The notes: generated from the sequence alone by a model not told the origin. A stretch of DNA of 64,000 bases from Fibrella forsythiae (GCF_017353175.1 NZ_JAFMYW010000002.1:682001-746000); one strand, 5' to 3'; positions 37,344-46,533 are shown, counted from the stretch's first letter. Numbers and translations are program-made.

Positions 37344-38771
37344 TTAAAGTTCATACGACTGGCCTTTGGCGGGGATCTGTACGTTCGGGTAACCCGCCTC
37401 GGCCAAGGTTTCTTTAAATGATTCCATGCTACTGGCGTCGCCATGTACCAGGAAAATGTTCTTCAACGTGTCGGGCGATTGCATCTGCACGAAATTGAGC
37501 AAATCGTTGCGGTCGCCGTGCCCGCTGAAGACGTCAATCTTTTCAATGTTGGCCAGCACCTGCTTTTCTTCGCCCTTGATCGTCAGCGTGGGCTGTCCGT
37601 TCAGCAAGCGCCAGCCCAGCGTCCCTTCGGCGCAGTAGCCGATCAGCAGAATGGTGCAATACGGGTTGCCAATGTTGGCGGCTACGTGGTATTCAACGCG
37701 CCCGCCCTGTACCATGCCCGACGACGAGATGATGATACACGGTTCGTTGTAGTCAGAGACCGCTTTACTGGCCTTGCTTGATTCCAGAAACTCGAAGTTC
37801 TCGAAGTCGAACAGGGTCTCGTTCTCGTCGAAGAAATCGCGGGCTTCTTTGCTTAGCTGCCGGATATTCTTGGCGTAGACCTTGGTGCTCTCAAATCCCA
37901 TTGGGCTATCCGAGAATACTTTGATGGGTTGAAAGCCACGCTGAGTGTAAAGTCGGTTGAGCGTATACAGCAGCGACTGGGTACGTCCTACGGAAAAGGT
38001 AGGGATGATCAGCCGGCCGGGAATATCGATGCAGGTACGTTGGATGACATCGGCCAGTGCATCTTCGGGCGAGGCTGTGTCTACGTGAAGCCGGTTGCCG
38101 TAGGTCGATTCGCACACCAGGTAGTCGACGGGCGGTACGGGAGCGGGGTCAACCAGCAGGGGGTAGTTCTTCCGGCCAATGTCGCCCGAGAAACAGATGC
38201 TTTTCTTCTGGCCGTTTTCAAACACGTCGATCACGATATGAGCCGCCCCGAGCAGGTGACCCGCCGGGAAGAAGGTGACGCTGCATGATTCGGTAAGGCG
38301 GAATTTACGGCCAAACTGAAGCGCCACTACGCTTTCCATGCTCTCGCGAACCTGTTTGTCGAGGAAAAGCTCTTTCTGAAGTTTAACTTGTTTATCGAGG
38401 ACTTTCTTCTTCTTGCTGCCGTTGAGTTCGTTTATTTTCCGCTGGTTCAACGAGGCCGCATCTTTTAGCAGAATGTCGGTGAGGGCAAACGTAGGTTCAG
38501 TACAGAGAATCTGGCCTTCGTAGCCTTCGCGATACAGATTAGGCAGATTGCCCGAGTGGTCGATGTGGGCGTGCGTGAGCAGCACAACGTTAAGACTGGA
38601 AGCTTCGAAAGGGAAGAAACCAGTCGTGGATGGTTCTACGGGGGGAGTTAATCCGTTCGAGCGCTCAAGATCAGACCCACAATCGATCAGAATGCGATAG
38701 TCATCCTCTAATTCCAGCAGGTACATACTGCCCGTTACCTGCTGGGCGGCTCCCCAAAATGTTAATTTCAT
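37344..38771 (-). CDS. Beta-CASP metallo-beta-lactamase-fold RNA hydrolase
   Basis: A 475-residue member of the metallo-beta-lactamase superfamily with beta-CASP and RNA-metabolising (RMMBL) domains, related to archaeal and eukaryotic CPSF73-type nucleases. The zinc-binding HxHxDH motif is LLTHAHIDHSG (His67, His69, Asp71, His72). GHLLGAAHIV and FSGDIGRKNYPLL follow, the beta-CASP part includes IPTFSVGRTQSLLYTL and CIIISSSGMVQGGRV, and the C-terminal DVFSGHGDRNDLLNF and VHGDASSMESF form the RMMBL block. It is expected to act on RNA in the cytoplasm. It is upstream of accA on the same strand, separated by the 39-bp perfect repeat. Confidence 0.92.
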   Translation of the reverse strand: MKLTFWGAAQQVTGSMYLLELEDDYRILIDCGSDLERSNGLTPPVEPSTTGFFPFEASSLNVVLLTHAHIDHSGNLPNLYREGYEGQILCTEPTFALTDILLKDAASLNQRKINELNGSKKKKVLDKQVKLQKELFLDKQVRESMESVVALQFGRKFRLTESCSVTFFPAGHLLGAAHIVIDVFENGQKKSICFSGDIGRKNYPLLVDPAPVPPVDYLVCESTYGNRLHVDTASPEDALADVIQRTCIDIPGRLIIPTFSVGRTQSLLYTLNRLYTQRGFQPIKVFSDSPMGFESTKVYAKNIRQLSKEARDFFDENETLFDFENFEFLESSKASKAVSDYNEPCIIISSSGMVQGGRVEYHVAANIGNPYCTILLIGYCAEGTLGWRLLNGQPTLTIKGEEKQVLANIEKIDVFSGHGDRNDLLNFVQMQSPDTLKNIFLVHGDASSMESFKETLAEAGYPNVQIPAKGQSYEL

Positions 38772-38907
38772 GCGTGGTGTTTACCGTATTTATATGTCAT
38801 CGCCGACGCATTCAGGCAGTACGTACCCTCAGGAGAGGCCATGTGCCGGGTCGGCTCGATTAGTCATCGGGCGGTTAAAAAGGGCTTTTCTATAACGCAG
38901 ATACGGT

Positions 38908-40542
38908 ATGCTGAATTCCCTTAGCTTTGCAAAGCTACAAAAAAGGCCTGAACAGCCTAACCCCCGTCTCGTGCTCAGTTTTCCTGCTTCGGCGTCTGCA
39001 AGCCGCCTGATTCTGCCAGTTGTCGTTGTCTTTATTTGGGCGTTAACTACCAGTTCTGCAAGCGCTCAGGTACAGGTATCGCCCGACTCCAGCGCGCTGC
39101 AACGACTACGTACCTGGGCCACATCGTTACAAACCGGCCCGCTGGCCAGCAATGGCATTGTGGCGCTCTCGGTACGGCGGGTTAATGACGGTAGGGTTAT
39201 TTTTGGCCAGAATGACTTCACCAGCCTGTCAACGGCGTCGACGCTGAAGCTTGTTTCTACGGCAACTGCCTTAGCTACACTGGGCAGTACCTATTCCTAC
39301 ACCACAACCCTCGAATACGATGGCGTTATCAAAGACAGCATCCTGCAGGGTAACCTGTACCTGCGCGGCACCGGCGACCCCTCGTTGGGAAGCGGCCGTT
39401 TTGCCGGTTATCCCGCCTGGGCCGCGTTACTTAAAGATATATCGGGCCGGGTAAGGCAGGCCGGCATTCGGCGTATTGACGGTGCCGTGATTGGTGATGC
39501 CAGTTTCTACAATGACCAGCCTATTCCGGATAGCTGGCCCTTCAGCGACCTCGGAAATTATTACGGTGCGGGCCTGTTTGGCCTGAATTTTAATGAGAAC
39601 CTGTACCGGGTTTATTTCAAATCGGGCCCAACCCTGGCTGCCCCGGCCCCCGTCTTGCGAACCGACCCGTATATGCCGCTGCTGACGTTCAACAACCGGG
39701 TGACCACCGGGCCGTCGAATTCGGGCGACGAAGTGAACATTTACGGGGCTCCCTTCCAGAATGTGGCAACGCTCGACGGTACCATTCCGGCCAACAGCCC
39801 CGAGTTTGCGGTGAAGGGAGCCATGCCCGACCCGGCTTACTTCACGGCCTATGCCATCACGGAACAACTTCGCCGCGACAGCGTTCGCGTTGCCGGGCCA
39901 GCCACTTCGTATCGGCCCGGAACCATACCTTCGGGCGTGATTGTATCGGGTGTAGGTAATGATGCGCTGGGTAGTAAGCCGCTGCCCCGTACAGAAGTGG
40001 CCAGGTACGTATCGCCGCCGTTGAGTGATCTGGTGCGTGAGACCAATTTTCAAAGCATTAATCTGTATGCTGAAGCCCTGATGCGGTCGGCGGCGAGGCA
40101 GATCAGACAGGTACCAGCTAACTGGCCGGAGTCTATCTCGGCGGTTACGGGTTTCTGGAAAAGCAAAGGCGTAGACCTGTCCGGTTTTCGCCCCCGCGAT
40201 GGGAGCGGTCTGTCAACAACCGGTGCTCTGACGACCAATAACCTGACGGCTATTCTGACTGCCATGACCCGGGAAGGTGCTTACCCGGCTTTCTACGCCA
40301 GTATTCCGGTAGTAGGGCAAACGGGTACGGTTCGGGGGCTGGCAAAAAATACGAAAGCGGCGGGTAACGTGCGGGCCAAGAGTGGCACCATTGAAGGTGT
40401 GCGGGCCTATGCCGGCTATTTCACCGCCAGCGACGGTACGTTAATGGCTTTTTCGTTGATGATCAACAAATACGCTGAAGGCAAATATGCCGCCTTGACC
40501 CCTCAGATCGAACGCCTGTTTGTGCTGCTGGTAAGCTTATAA
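38908..40542 (+). CDS. dacB: D-alanyl-D-alanine carboxypeptidase/endopeptidase, PBP4 type
   Basis: Periplasmic peptidoglycan hydrolase of the S13 family. The 544-residue protein has a hydrophobic signal segment at about 33-50 ending in SASAQ, after a basic N-terminal stretch of about 30 residues. Catalytic motifs are SxxK as Ser111-Thr-Leu-Lys114 (STASTLKLVS), SxN as FQSINLYAEAL and KSG as VRAKSGTIEGVRAYAGYF near the C-terminus. The long insertion between the first two motifs is the PBP4 domain. The unusually long N-terminal region suggests the true start may be a later codon, but no other in-frame ATG lies before the signal segment. Confidence 0.93.
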   Translation: MLNSLSFAKLQKRPEQPNPRLVLSFPASASASRLILPVVVVFIWALTTSSASAQVQVSPDSSALQRLRTWATSLQTGPLASNGIVALSVRRVNDGRVIFGQNDFTSLSTASTLKLVSTATALATLGSTYSYTTTLEYDGVIKDSILQGNLYLRGTGDPSLGSGRFAGYPAWAALLKDISGRVRQAGIRRIDGAVIGDASFYNDQPIPDSWPFSDLGNYYGAGLFGLNFNENLYRVYFKSGPTLAAPAPVLRTDPYMPLLTFNNRVTTGPSNSGDEVNIYGAPFQNVATLDGTIPANSPEFAVKGAMPDPAYFTAYAITEQLRRDSVRVAGPATSYRPGTIPSGVIVSGVGNDALGSKPLPRTEVARYVSPPLSDLVRETNFQSINLYAEALMRSAARQIRQVPANWPESISAVTGFWKSKGVDLSGFRPRDGSGLSTTGALTTNNLTAILTAMTREGAYPAFYASIPVVGQTGTVRGLAKNTKAAGNVRAKSGTIEGVRAYAGYFTASDGTLMAFSLMINKYAEGKYAALTPQIERLFVLLVSL

Positions 40543-40562
40543 GCAGACACCTCTCACCACTG

Positions 40563-42038
40563 TCATTGTGTTGTAATGCTGACCGGGTCAGCATCGCCAA
40601 TGATCGTATTGGTCTGATTTTCAGGTAAAACGATGATAAATGTCGTTCCTGAACCCTCTTGACTACGGGCGGTTATATAACCGTGATGGTAAGCCACCAC
40701 ACGTTTGCAGATGGCCAGGCCAATGCCGGTACCTTCGTAATCTGCTTTGGCATGCAACCGCTGAAATACATCGAAAATCCGGTCGAGGTATTTTTCGTTA
40801 AAACCAATTCCGTTATCCGTGATAGAAAGCTGATAATGAGGCTGGTTGTTCTGTAGGCCGGGATAAGACGAACCGGATACGCGTTCAGCCCTGATGCTAA
40901 CGATTGGTGGAACACCAGCCTGTGTATACTTAAGCGCATTACTGATCAGGTTCGTAAACAGTTGCTCGATCTGAGAAGGAACGGCATCCAGTACAGGCAT
41001 TTCAGGTGCTGTAATGGCTGCGTTGGTGGCCTTAATGGGTAGCTCAAGGTCTACCAGTACCCGGTCCAGCACATCGCCAATCGAAATGCGCTGAAATGCA
41101 TCGGGCTGATTTTTGAGCCTCGAAAAACTCAGCAGATCGCGAATCAACTTCGACATTCGATCGGCCGAGGTTAGCATTTTGTTGAGATACAGTCGGCCAT
41201 TGTTGTCTACCTGAGGCGGGTATTGCTGGTTCAGCAGATCGCCGAACGTCTGAATTTTGCGGAGCGGCTCCTGCATGTCGTGACTGGCTACAAACGCAAA
41301 ACGCTCCAGTTCCTGGTTCGATTCTTCGAGTTGCTGAATTTTAGCCTGAAGTTCAGACTCATATTGCCGCAATCGGGATTCATTTTTGGCTCGTCGGTGA
41401 AGCTCCTGGTCGAGCAGATTGTAGGTGATCAGCAGCACTGCGAACGTCAGCAGCGACAGGGCAAAAATGATGACCAGTGTATTCTTGAACGACTGCCGGG
41501 CCTCGTCGCCACGCTGGAGCATAAACGATTGTTCAATGGCCGTCATATGGGCAACATGCTGCCGAATGGCATCCATCCGCACTTTGCCCGTCAGCAGATA
41601 CGCCAGCCTGATTGAAATGTCTGCTTCGGGGCTAAGCCTGACCTGCCGGTCTGATATCTCGATTTTTGCGTTGATTAGCTTGGTTAGTGTGTCAACGGCC
41701 TGTTGCTGCTGTGGGTTGTCGGCCACCAACTTGCGGAACTGCTCTAGTTTGGGCCCAAGCTGAACCAGTGCTGCATTTCGGGGTTCCAGGAACAGGCTAT
41801 CCCTGATTACCATGTAGCCCCGAGTACCCGATTCAATATCTTTAGCCATCGAGAACACATCTTCCAGGGAGTTGATAACCCGGAACGTATGCGCAATTCG
41901 CTCATTGGCTGCTTGCGACTGGGTATAACTGTAAAATGACAAGGCAAACCCCATACTTATCAGCAGAATAGCCAATATAAAGCTTAACGCAATTCTGCGG
42001 TTAATCTTCTCTGCCGATAAGTTTGGGAAAAGACGCAT
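40563..42038 (-). CDS. Membrane sensor histidine kinase with CHASE3 domain
   Basis: Two-component sensor of 491 residues. A membrane helix at about 15-38 and another at 187-207 enclose an extracytoplasmic CHASE3 domain (INSLEDVFSMAKDIESGTRGYMVI is its signature). A coiled coil (209-246) leads to the HisKA domain with the phospho-acceptor His253 in FAFVASHDMQEPLRKI. The HATPase domain has the N-box LISNALKYTQAG, G1 SITDNGIGFNEKYLD and G2 GTGIGLAICKRVV. This is the bacteriophytochrome-like kinase type common in Cytophagales. No response regulator is encoded nearby, so its partner lies elsewhere. It is convergent with dacB. Confidence 0.93.
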   Translation of the reverse strand: MRLFPNLSAEKINRRIALSFILAILLISMGFALSFYSYTQSQAANERIAHTFRVINSLEDVFSMAKDIESGTRGYMVIRDSLFLEPRNAALVQLGPKLEQFRKLVADNPQQQQAVDTLTKLINAKIEISDRQVRLSPEADISIRLAYLLTGKVRMDAIRQHVAHMTAIEQSFMLQRGDEARQSFKNTLVIIFALSLLTFAVLLITYNLLDQELHRRAKNESRLRQYESELQAKIQQLEESNQELERFAFVASHDMQEPLRKIQTFGDLLNQQYPPQVDNNGRLYLNKMLTSADRMSKLIRDLLSFSRLKNQPDAFQRISIGDVLDRVLVDLELPIKATNAAITAPEMPVLDAVPSQIEQLFTNLISNALKYTQAGVPPIVSIRAERVSGSSYPGLQNNQPHYQLSITDNGIGFNEKYLDRIFDVFQRLHAKADYEGTGIGLAICKRVVAYHHGYITARSQEGSGTTFIIVLPENQTNTIIGDADPVSITTQ

Positions 42039-42101
42039 TCAACAGACGTATATAGGTGGTTGGATAACGTTCGATCTGCCGCTTTGTTGAATCAGCCTCG
42101 A

Positions 42102-42644
42102 TTAAACAGCATCGATCCGTTCAATCACCAGGTTATGGTTGGTGTAAATGCAAACGTCGGCGGCAATATGCAAACTTTCCGTCACCATGTCAGCAGCTGA
42201 GAGGTGTGAGGCGTGCTTCTTAAGAGCCAGTGCCGCTGACTGCGCGTACACCCCGCCCGACCCAATGGCCGCTACGTCGAGATCTGGTTCAAGCACATCG
42301 CCCGTACCGGAAATGATCAATAAATCATCCTGTGAAGCTACGATCATCATAGCTTCCAGTTTGCGCAGAAACCGGTCAGTTCGCCAGTCTTTAGCCAATT
42401 CAATGGCAGCCCGACGCAGGTTATTGTTGTAGTTACTCAGCTTCTCCTCGAAGCGCTCGATCAACGTGAACGCATCGGCCGTTGAACCGGCAAAGCCTGC
42501 CAGCACCTTTCCCCCCGCCAGCCGGCGTATTTTTTTTACGTTACTCTTGGCAACGGTATTGCCCATGGTGGCCTGGCCGTCGGCACCGAGGGCAACCTGG
42601 CCATTGTGCCGGATGCCCACAACGGTAGTGGCATGAATGATCAT
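42102..42644 (-). CDS. hslV: ATP-dependent protease peptidase subunit HslV
   Basis: Proteolytic core of the HslUV (ClpYQ) protease, a proteasome-like double ring that works with the HslU ATPase. The 180-residue protein begins [42 protein letters not shown]; the catalytic threonine is exposed after removal of the short leader (Thr6 or Thr7 in HATTVV). [22 protein letters not shown] and the C-terminal [17 protein letters not shown] are standard. hslU is not adjacent on either side within the window, which is unusual because the two are often in one operon. The next upstream minus-strand gene is waaA, 96 bp away. Confidence 0.96.
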   Translation of the reverse strand: MIIHATTVVGIRHNGQVALGADGQATMGNTVAKSNVKKIRRLAGGKVLAGFAGSTADAFTLIERFEEKLSNYNNNLRRAAIELAKDWRTDRFLRKLEAMMIVASQDDLLIISGTGDVLEPDLDVAAIGSGGVYAQSAALALKKHASHLSAADMVTESLHIAADVCIYTNHNLVIERIDAV

Positions 42645-42740
42645 TGACTGTGGTTTCGTGTTTGTTATTTTACAGTTTTAAACAGGGCTTGGTTCACCCT
42701 CTGTCGTTGAGGCGCATGGTGATGAATGAACGGCTTAGGG

Positions 42741-43991
42741 CTATGCCGGATGCATCGCTGCTTCAATCGCATGCATAACCAAACCGGTAGCGCCCACATT
42801 GTTGAGTACATAGTTCCGACAAACAGCACCGGCCCGCTCACGGTCCGATTCACTGGCGTATAGCTTGGTGAACGCTGTTGTCAGTTCTTTAACCGAACGT
42901 ACCTGAAACGCTCCGCCCTGCTGAACCAGATCGAGGGCTTCCTGAAATTTTTGGTGATTGGGACCGAATAAAAGCGGTAAGCCAAACGTGGCTGCTTCTA
43001 GGCAGTTGTGCAGACCTTTGCCAAATGCCCCGCCAATGTAGGCCACTGTGCCATACTGATACAGCGACGTCAGCATACCAATGTTATCAATGAACAGGTA
43101 CCGCACGTCAGAAGGAACGGGAGCCGTGTTTAGCGTTGAGAAGCGCACAGACGGAGACGCTAACTGCGCCCGCCACCCCTCTATTTCGTCATCGTGAATT
43201 TCGTGAGGGGCAATAATGACGCGCAGCGGTTGCGTGAAGGCATTGAGCATCGGAATCAGCACAGCCATGTCGGCGGCCCAGGCACTGCCCACAACCAGCG
43301 TACGCAGATCCGCAACAAACGCGGCCGCTTCGGGGATAGCCCGTTTGGTAGCGGCCACCTGCGCAACCCGGTCAAAGCGCGTATCGCCGGCGAGCGTAAC
43401 CCGGTTGATGCCGATGCCGCTCAACAGATCGACCGATTCCTGGTTCTGCACCAGAATATGATTGAAATAGGTCAGCAGGCTTCGGTAGAAACCCCCATAT
43501 GGCTTGAAGAAAAGCTGATTTGGGCGGAAAATTGCTGAGAATGAGATCGTGGGTACGTTGTCGGTCTGCAAAGCCTGGAGGTAGTGGAACCAGAATTCGT
43601 ACTTGATGAAAAAAGCAAGTTGAGGACGTACCTGCTGCATCCAGTCGCGGGCGTTGGCAGTGGTGTCGGCGGGCAGGTACGTTATTACATCGGCGCCGGC
43701 ATAGGTTTTTCGCACTTCATAGCCCGATGGTGAGAAAAAAGACAGCACCACCTGATAGGCTGGGTACGTTGCCCTGAAGGCCTCAATGACCGGCCGCCCC
43801 TGCTCGAATTCGCCCAGCGACGCCGCATGAAACCAGGCCACTGGCCGCGAAGGGTCGAGCGGTTTCGCCAGAAACGGTTGCCGCCAGTTTTTGCGTCCGC
43901 TGACTAGCAACCGCGCTTTCCGGTTGAACGGAGCCGCCAGGCTGATCAGGGCCGAATAAAGAAAAATGGAGAGATTATATAGAAATTGCAT
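42741..43991 (-). CDS. waaA: 3-deoxy-D-manno-octulosonic acid (Kdo) transferase
   Basis: Attaches Kdo to lipid A precursor at the inner membrane, an essential early step in lipopolysaccharide synthesis. The 416-residue protein has an N-terminal membrane anchor (LYNLSIFLYSALISLAAPF), then RPVAWFHAASLGEFEQGRPVIEAF, the family signature, and IKYEFWFHYLQALQ. The GT-B C-terminal half contains VVGSAWAADMAVLIPML, IIAPHEIHDDEIEGW and YIGGAFGKGLHNCLEAATFGLPLLFGP. All are typical of WaaA in Bacteroidota. A kinase-fold protein of unknown function is encoded 53 bp upstream on the same strand, so the two may be cotranscribed. Confidence 0.95.
   Translation of the reverse strand: MQFLYNLSIFLYSALISLAAPFNRKARLLVSGRKNWRQPFLAKPLDPSRPVAWFHAASLGEFEQGRPVIEAFRATYPAYQVVLSFFSPSGYEVRKTYAGADVITYLPADTTANARDWMQQVRPQLAFFIKYEFWFHYLQALQTDNVPTISFSAIFRPNQLFFKPYGGFYRSLLTYFNHILVQNQESVDLLSGIGINRVTLAGDTRFDRVAQVAATKRAIPEAAAFVADLRTLVVGSAWAADMAVLIPMLNAFTQPLRVIIAPHEIHDDEIEGWRAQLASPSVRFSTLNTAPVPSDVRYLFIDNIGMLTSLYQYGTVAYIGGAFGKGLHNCLEAATFGLPLLFGPNHQKFQEALDLVQQGGAFQVRSVKELTTAFTKLYASESDRERAGAVCRNYVLNNVGATGLVMHAIEAAMHPA
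43626..43682. repeat. Opposed pair of AGGTACGT octamers inside waaA
   Basis: ACGTACCT (43626-43633) and AGGTACGT (43675-43682) lie 41 bases apart in divergent orientation. In the minus-strand gene they read in different peptide contexts (VRPQL side and YLPAD side). Confidence 0.65.
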
Positions 43992-44044
43992 TCAGAAAGT
44001 TAGTTGAGGTCGTTCTGACGCGGATGTTGGAAAGACCATTCCTA

Positions 44045-45067
44045 TCAATGCATCGTGACTAGTTCCAGACTGCGCCAGACAATATCGCCCATGGTGCGGC
44101 AACCGTCGAAACTTCTGACGCCATAGTGCCGGTTAAGCGAGTCGATTAACTGGACTACGTTTTCTTCCGGTGCAATCAGGTCGAAGCGCATAGCAGCCAT
44201 CAGGTCGCCAATTCGGGTTTGTTCAACGCGAAGTCGCCCGGCCATTAATGACCGTTCTTCGATCTGATATTGCCGCACGCTCTCGGGAGTCAGCACCGTA
44301 GTGCCCAGGTCGATTATGGGCTGGTTCTGTCGGTAATATTGCGGCATATACACTGATTTGCGCCCTTCGTACGATTGCTGATCGAAATCGATGGCCCTGA
44401 TTCGATAATACACCTCATCAAAATCGGGCGTCACGTCGATCACGAAATTGCTGGAATGCATATCGCCCAGGAGCCGCACGAAACAGCGCTCGTTGAACTT
44501 CACAAATTCTTTGCAGAGCCGAACAGGGTTCATGCCTTCTTCGCTCATGCGCTGCTCGAAGAACATATCGCCCGGAATTCCCGCAATATGTTCTTCAATC
44601 AGCGTTTGTCCGCTGGTGAGGTAGCTGATACGGTTGGGCGACAGAATGTGCTCTAGTTCAAGGCCGTAGATTCGTGAGGCGTCGGCGTTCTTGATGTAGA
44701 AATAATCAAAGTTGTCGTTCACCAGGTTACGCACCCGCACCCGAAAGGGCGAGGTGTTTCCGTAGCAGCACAGATCGACCCGGTCAATGGTCAGGTGACC
44801 CGTGACCGACATATCACCATCGGCTTTCAGAATAGCATAAATCTGTTTCAGGGCCGATAGCATCTCGTTGGCTTCCGAGGCAGGGTAGTACACCGTTTCC
44901 CAGAGCGTATCGCGGTTTCGCTTATCAAATAGGGCCGCCGAGTTATCGTACCGCAGCAGATCGGCATATTGAATGGGCAGATTGTGTTCGCGGTTATACT
45001 GCGTCAGGTACGTCCGCAGGGTCGAACGGATCGGATAAACCAGCTTTTTCCGGGTGATAATGGGCAT
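44045..45067 (-). CDS. Putative kinase-fold protein of unknown substrate, next to waaA
   Basis: A 340-residue soluble protein that I do not recognise by name, but it shows the order of elements of the protein kinase/aminoglycoside phosphotransferase fold. A beta-strand carries Lys126 in DYFYIKNADASR, a helix carries Glu137/Glu139 (YGLELEHIL), and a hinge-like strand reads TLIEEHIAGIPG (156-167). The catalytic-loop-like LLGDMHSSNFVID has Asp202 and Asn207, and AIDFDQ has Asp227 and Asp229 at the magnesium-binding position. The spacing between these is right for a small kinase. The N-terminal 90 residues are separate and helical. It lies 53 bp upstream of waaA on the same strand, so a link to lipid A or Kdo modification is possible (Kdo kinases share this fold), but this is inference. 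Other substrates are equally open. Confidence 0.6.
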   Translation of the reverse strand: MPIITRKKLVYPIRSTLRTYLTQYNREHNLPIQYADLLRYDNSAALFDKRNRDTLWETVYYPASEANEMLSALKQIYAILKADGDMSVTGHLTIDRVDLCCYGNTSPFRVRVRNLVNDNFDYFYIKNADASRIYGLELEHILSPNRISYLTSGQTLIEEHIAGIPGDMFFEQRMSEEGMNPVRLCKEFVKFNERCFVRLLGDMHSSNFVIDVTPDFDEVYYRIRAIDFDQQSYEGRKSVYMPQYYRQNQPIIDLGTTVLTPESVRQYQIEERSLMAGRLRVEQTRIGDLMAAMRFDLIAPEENVVQLIDSLNRHYGVRSFDGCRTMGDIVWRSLELVTMH

Positions 45068-45240
45068 AATCGAATTGTTGGGCGCGTCAGGTTAGTGGTG
45101 AGTAACCGGCAAAACCAGTACCCAAAGGTAAGGCAAAGCAAGAGGAGAGCCGATTACCTTTGTTGGTAATCGCCCGGGGCCCGTCAGTCAGGTCCTGCCA
45201 GCGTAGTTGGTTGGTGTGGGGCTATTAATACCAGTAAAAC

Positions 45241-45699
45241 ATGACCGAATTTGTATTCGATAGCCATGGCTATTTGATCCCGAATGATGAACCCATATTG
45301 GCCGATAAAGCAAGCGTCAACCACCAGTTTGGTTGTTCGTCTGTGCTGAGGAGGAGTTTATGGAACGATGTAGAAAAGTTGATGGAGATTCTTTCATCTT
45401 ACCTGCTGCCTGTGGTTGAGGTTTGGATTGATGGTAGCTTTATCAGCCAGAAAACAGACCCTGACGATGTAGATGTCGTAATCTTCATAAGTCATGCCGC
45501 CTATATACCTATGCGGGCTGTCCTTGACGCATTGGGCACCTCTTTCGTTCAACTGGATGTAAAGTGGATTCCCGTTCTTGATGCTTCTGACTCCCATTCA
45601 GCTGCCATCAACGCGCTTGAACGCATGAAGTGGTTTGCCTTGTTTAACAGTGACAGAAATGGATTGCCCAAGGGGTTTGTAAGCCTGAAAATTAACTGA
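45241..45699 (+). CDS. Nucleotidyltransferase-like protein (DUF6932-type)
   Basis: A 152-residue protein with the minimal nucleotidyltransferase signature. VWIDGSFISQKTDPDDVDVVIFI gives the Gly65-Ser66 turn, the acidic pair Asp76/Asp78 and a third aspartate in FVQLDVKWI (Asp106). The N-terminal FVFDSHGYLIPNDEPI and the DxD context resemble DUF6932 family proteins. Such small transferases often act with a second small protein, and a 67-residue gene follows after 2 bp. The DNA is slightly AT-richer than neighbours. It could be a toxin-antitoxin or immunity-like pair, but nothing in the sequence proves that. Confidence 0.65.
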   Translation: MTEFVFDSHGYLIPNDEPILADKASVNHQFGCSSVLRRSLWNDVEKLMEILSSYLLPVVEVWIDGSFISQKTDPDDVDVVIFISHAAYIPMRAVLDALGTSFVQLDVKWIPVLDASDSHSAAINALERMKWFALFNSDRNGLPKGFVSLKIN

Positions 45700-45701
45700 T
45701 T

Positions 45702-45905
45702 ATGGAACACTTGGAGGAACTCACGCCCAATGAGGTGAAGCTGGTGGTGACGGCACGTAAGATTCGGCAGTTCAAAGAGATAATTGCTCAGCAACGGACG
45801 CTAGGTGCCGATGAGGCGTTGCTGGAGCCTTCGCTCGCCACGCAACATAAGCTGGAGCAAGAGTTTCAGCAACTGAGTGATCAACTGCTGAAGGTGATCC
45901 GGTAG
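45702..45905 (+). CDS. Small helical protein coupled to the nucleotidyltransferase-like gene
   Basis: A 67-residue, highly charged protein (MEHLEELTPNEVKLVVTARK start) predicted to be mostly helical with a coiled-coil-like C-terminal half (THKLEQEFQQLSDQLLKVIR, with leucines at heptad-like spacing). It begins 2 bp after the stop of the nucleotidyltransferase-like gene, so the two are surely cotranscribed and probably interact. I know no family. A real gene is supported by the tight spacing, an ATG start and codon use like that of its neighbours. Confidence 0.6.
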   Translation: MEHLEELTPNEVKLVVTARKIRQFKEIIAQQRTLGADEALLEPSLATQHKLEQEFQQLSDQLLKVIR

Positions 45906-45956
45906 GCTGTAAGAGCACGATATGATGTAACAGAAAACCATCATTTTCCTGTAGCC

Positions 45957-46487
45957 ATGTCCTATAACGAGGCACCTATGATTGAAACGACCCGATTGAC
46001 ACTCTTTCCACTGACGCTTGATCAGGTACGTCTGCACATCGCTGGCGGTACATGGCTGGAAGATGAACTTGGCGTGCGGCCCGGCCACCGCGAGGTAACA
46101 GAACCGTTACTGAGTATTATCAAGGCATTCACAATACCCTTCCTGCAACAGCCCGAACGGCAGCCAATCTACGATACCATCTGGGTGGCGCTCGACCGGG
46201 AACTGAACCAGTTTGTGGCGGATATGAAATTTAAAGGCGCACCGGATGACGAACAGACCGTTGAGATCGGCTACGGAACGTACCCCGCTTTTCGGCAGCG
46301 GGGCTACATGACCGAAATTGTTGGCGGGTTAACCGACTGGGCGCTCTCGCAGCCGGGCATCAATCGGGTAACTGCCGAAACAGCCCTGACCAATTCTGCG
46401 TCGCAGGCGGTATTGTTAACCAATCAGTTTTCTCCCTTCGAACAAGACGACTACGTACGCTGGTGGGAACGCACACGAAGAGGGTAA
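45957..46487 (+). CDS. GNAT family N-acetyltransferase
   Basis: A 176-residue acetyl-CoA-dependent acyltransferase of the RimJ/RimL-like branch. It starts with IETTRLTLFPLTLDQVRLHI, the standard first strand and helix, has VEIGYGTYPAFRQRGYMTEIVGGLTDWAL with the acetyl-CoA-binding RQRGYM pattern (motif A), and ends with VTAETALTNSASQAVLLTNQF. The ATG at 45957 precedes a second in-frame ATG at 45978 that would also leave the domain whole. The substrate is unknown. It follows the nucleotidyltransferase-like pair by 51 bp. Confidence 0.88.
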   Translation: MSYNEAPMIETTRLTLFPLTLDQVRLHIAGGTWLEDELGVRPGHREVTEPLLSIIKAFTIPFLQQPERQPIYDTIWVALDRELNQFVADMKFKGAPDDEQTVEIGYGTYPAFRQRGYMTEIVGGLTDWALSQPGINRVTAETALTNSASQAVLLTNQFSPFEQDDYVRWWERTRRG

Positions 46488-46533
46488 GGCTGCCGCCGGT
46501 GTTGTAACTTGCGCCAAATATGTTCGCTCTGTT

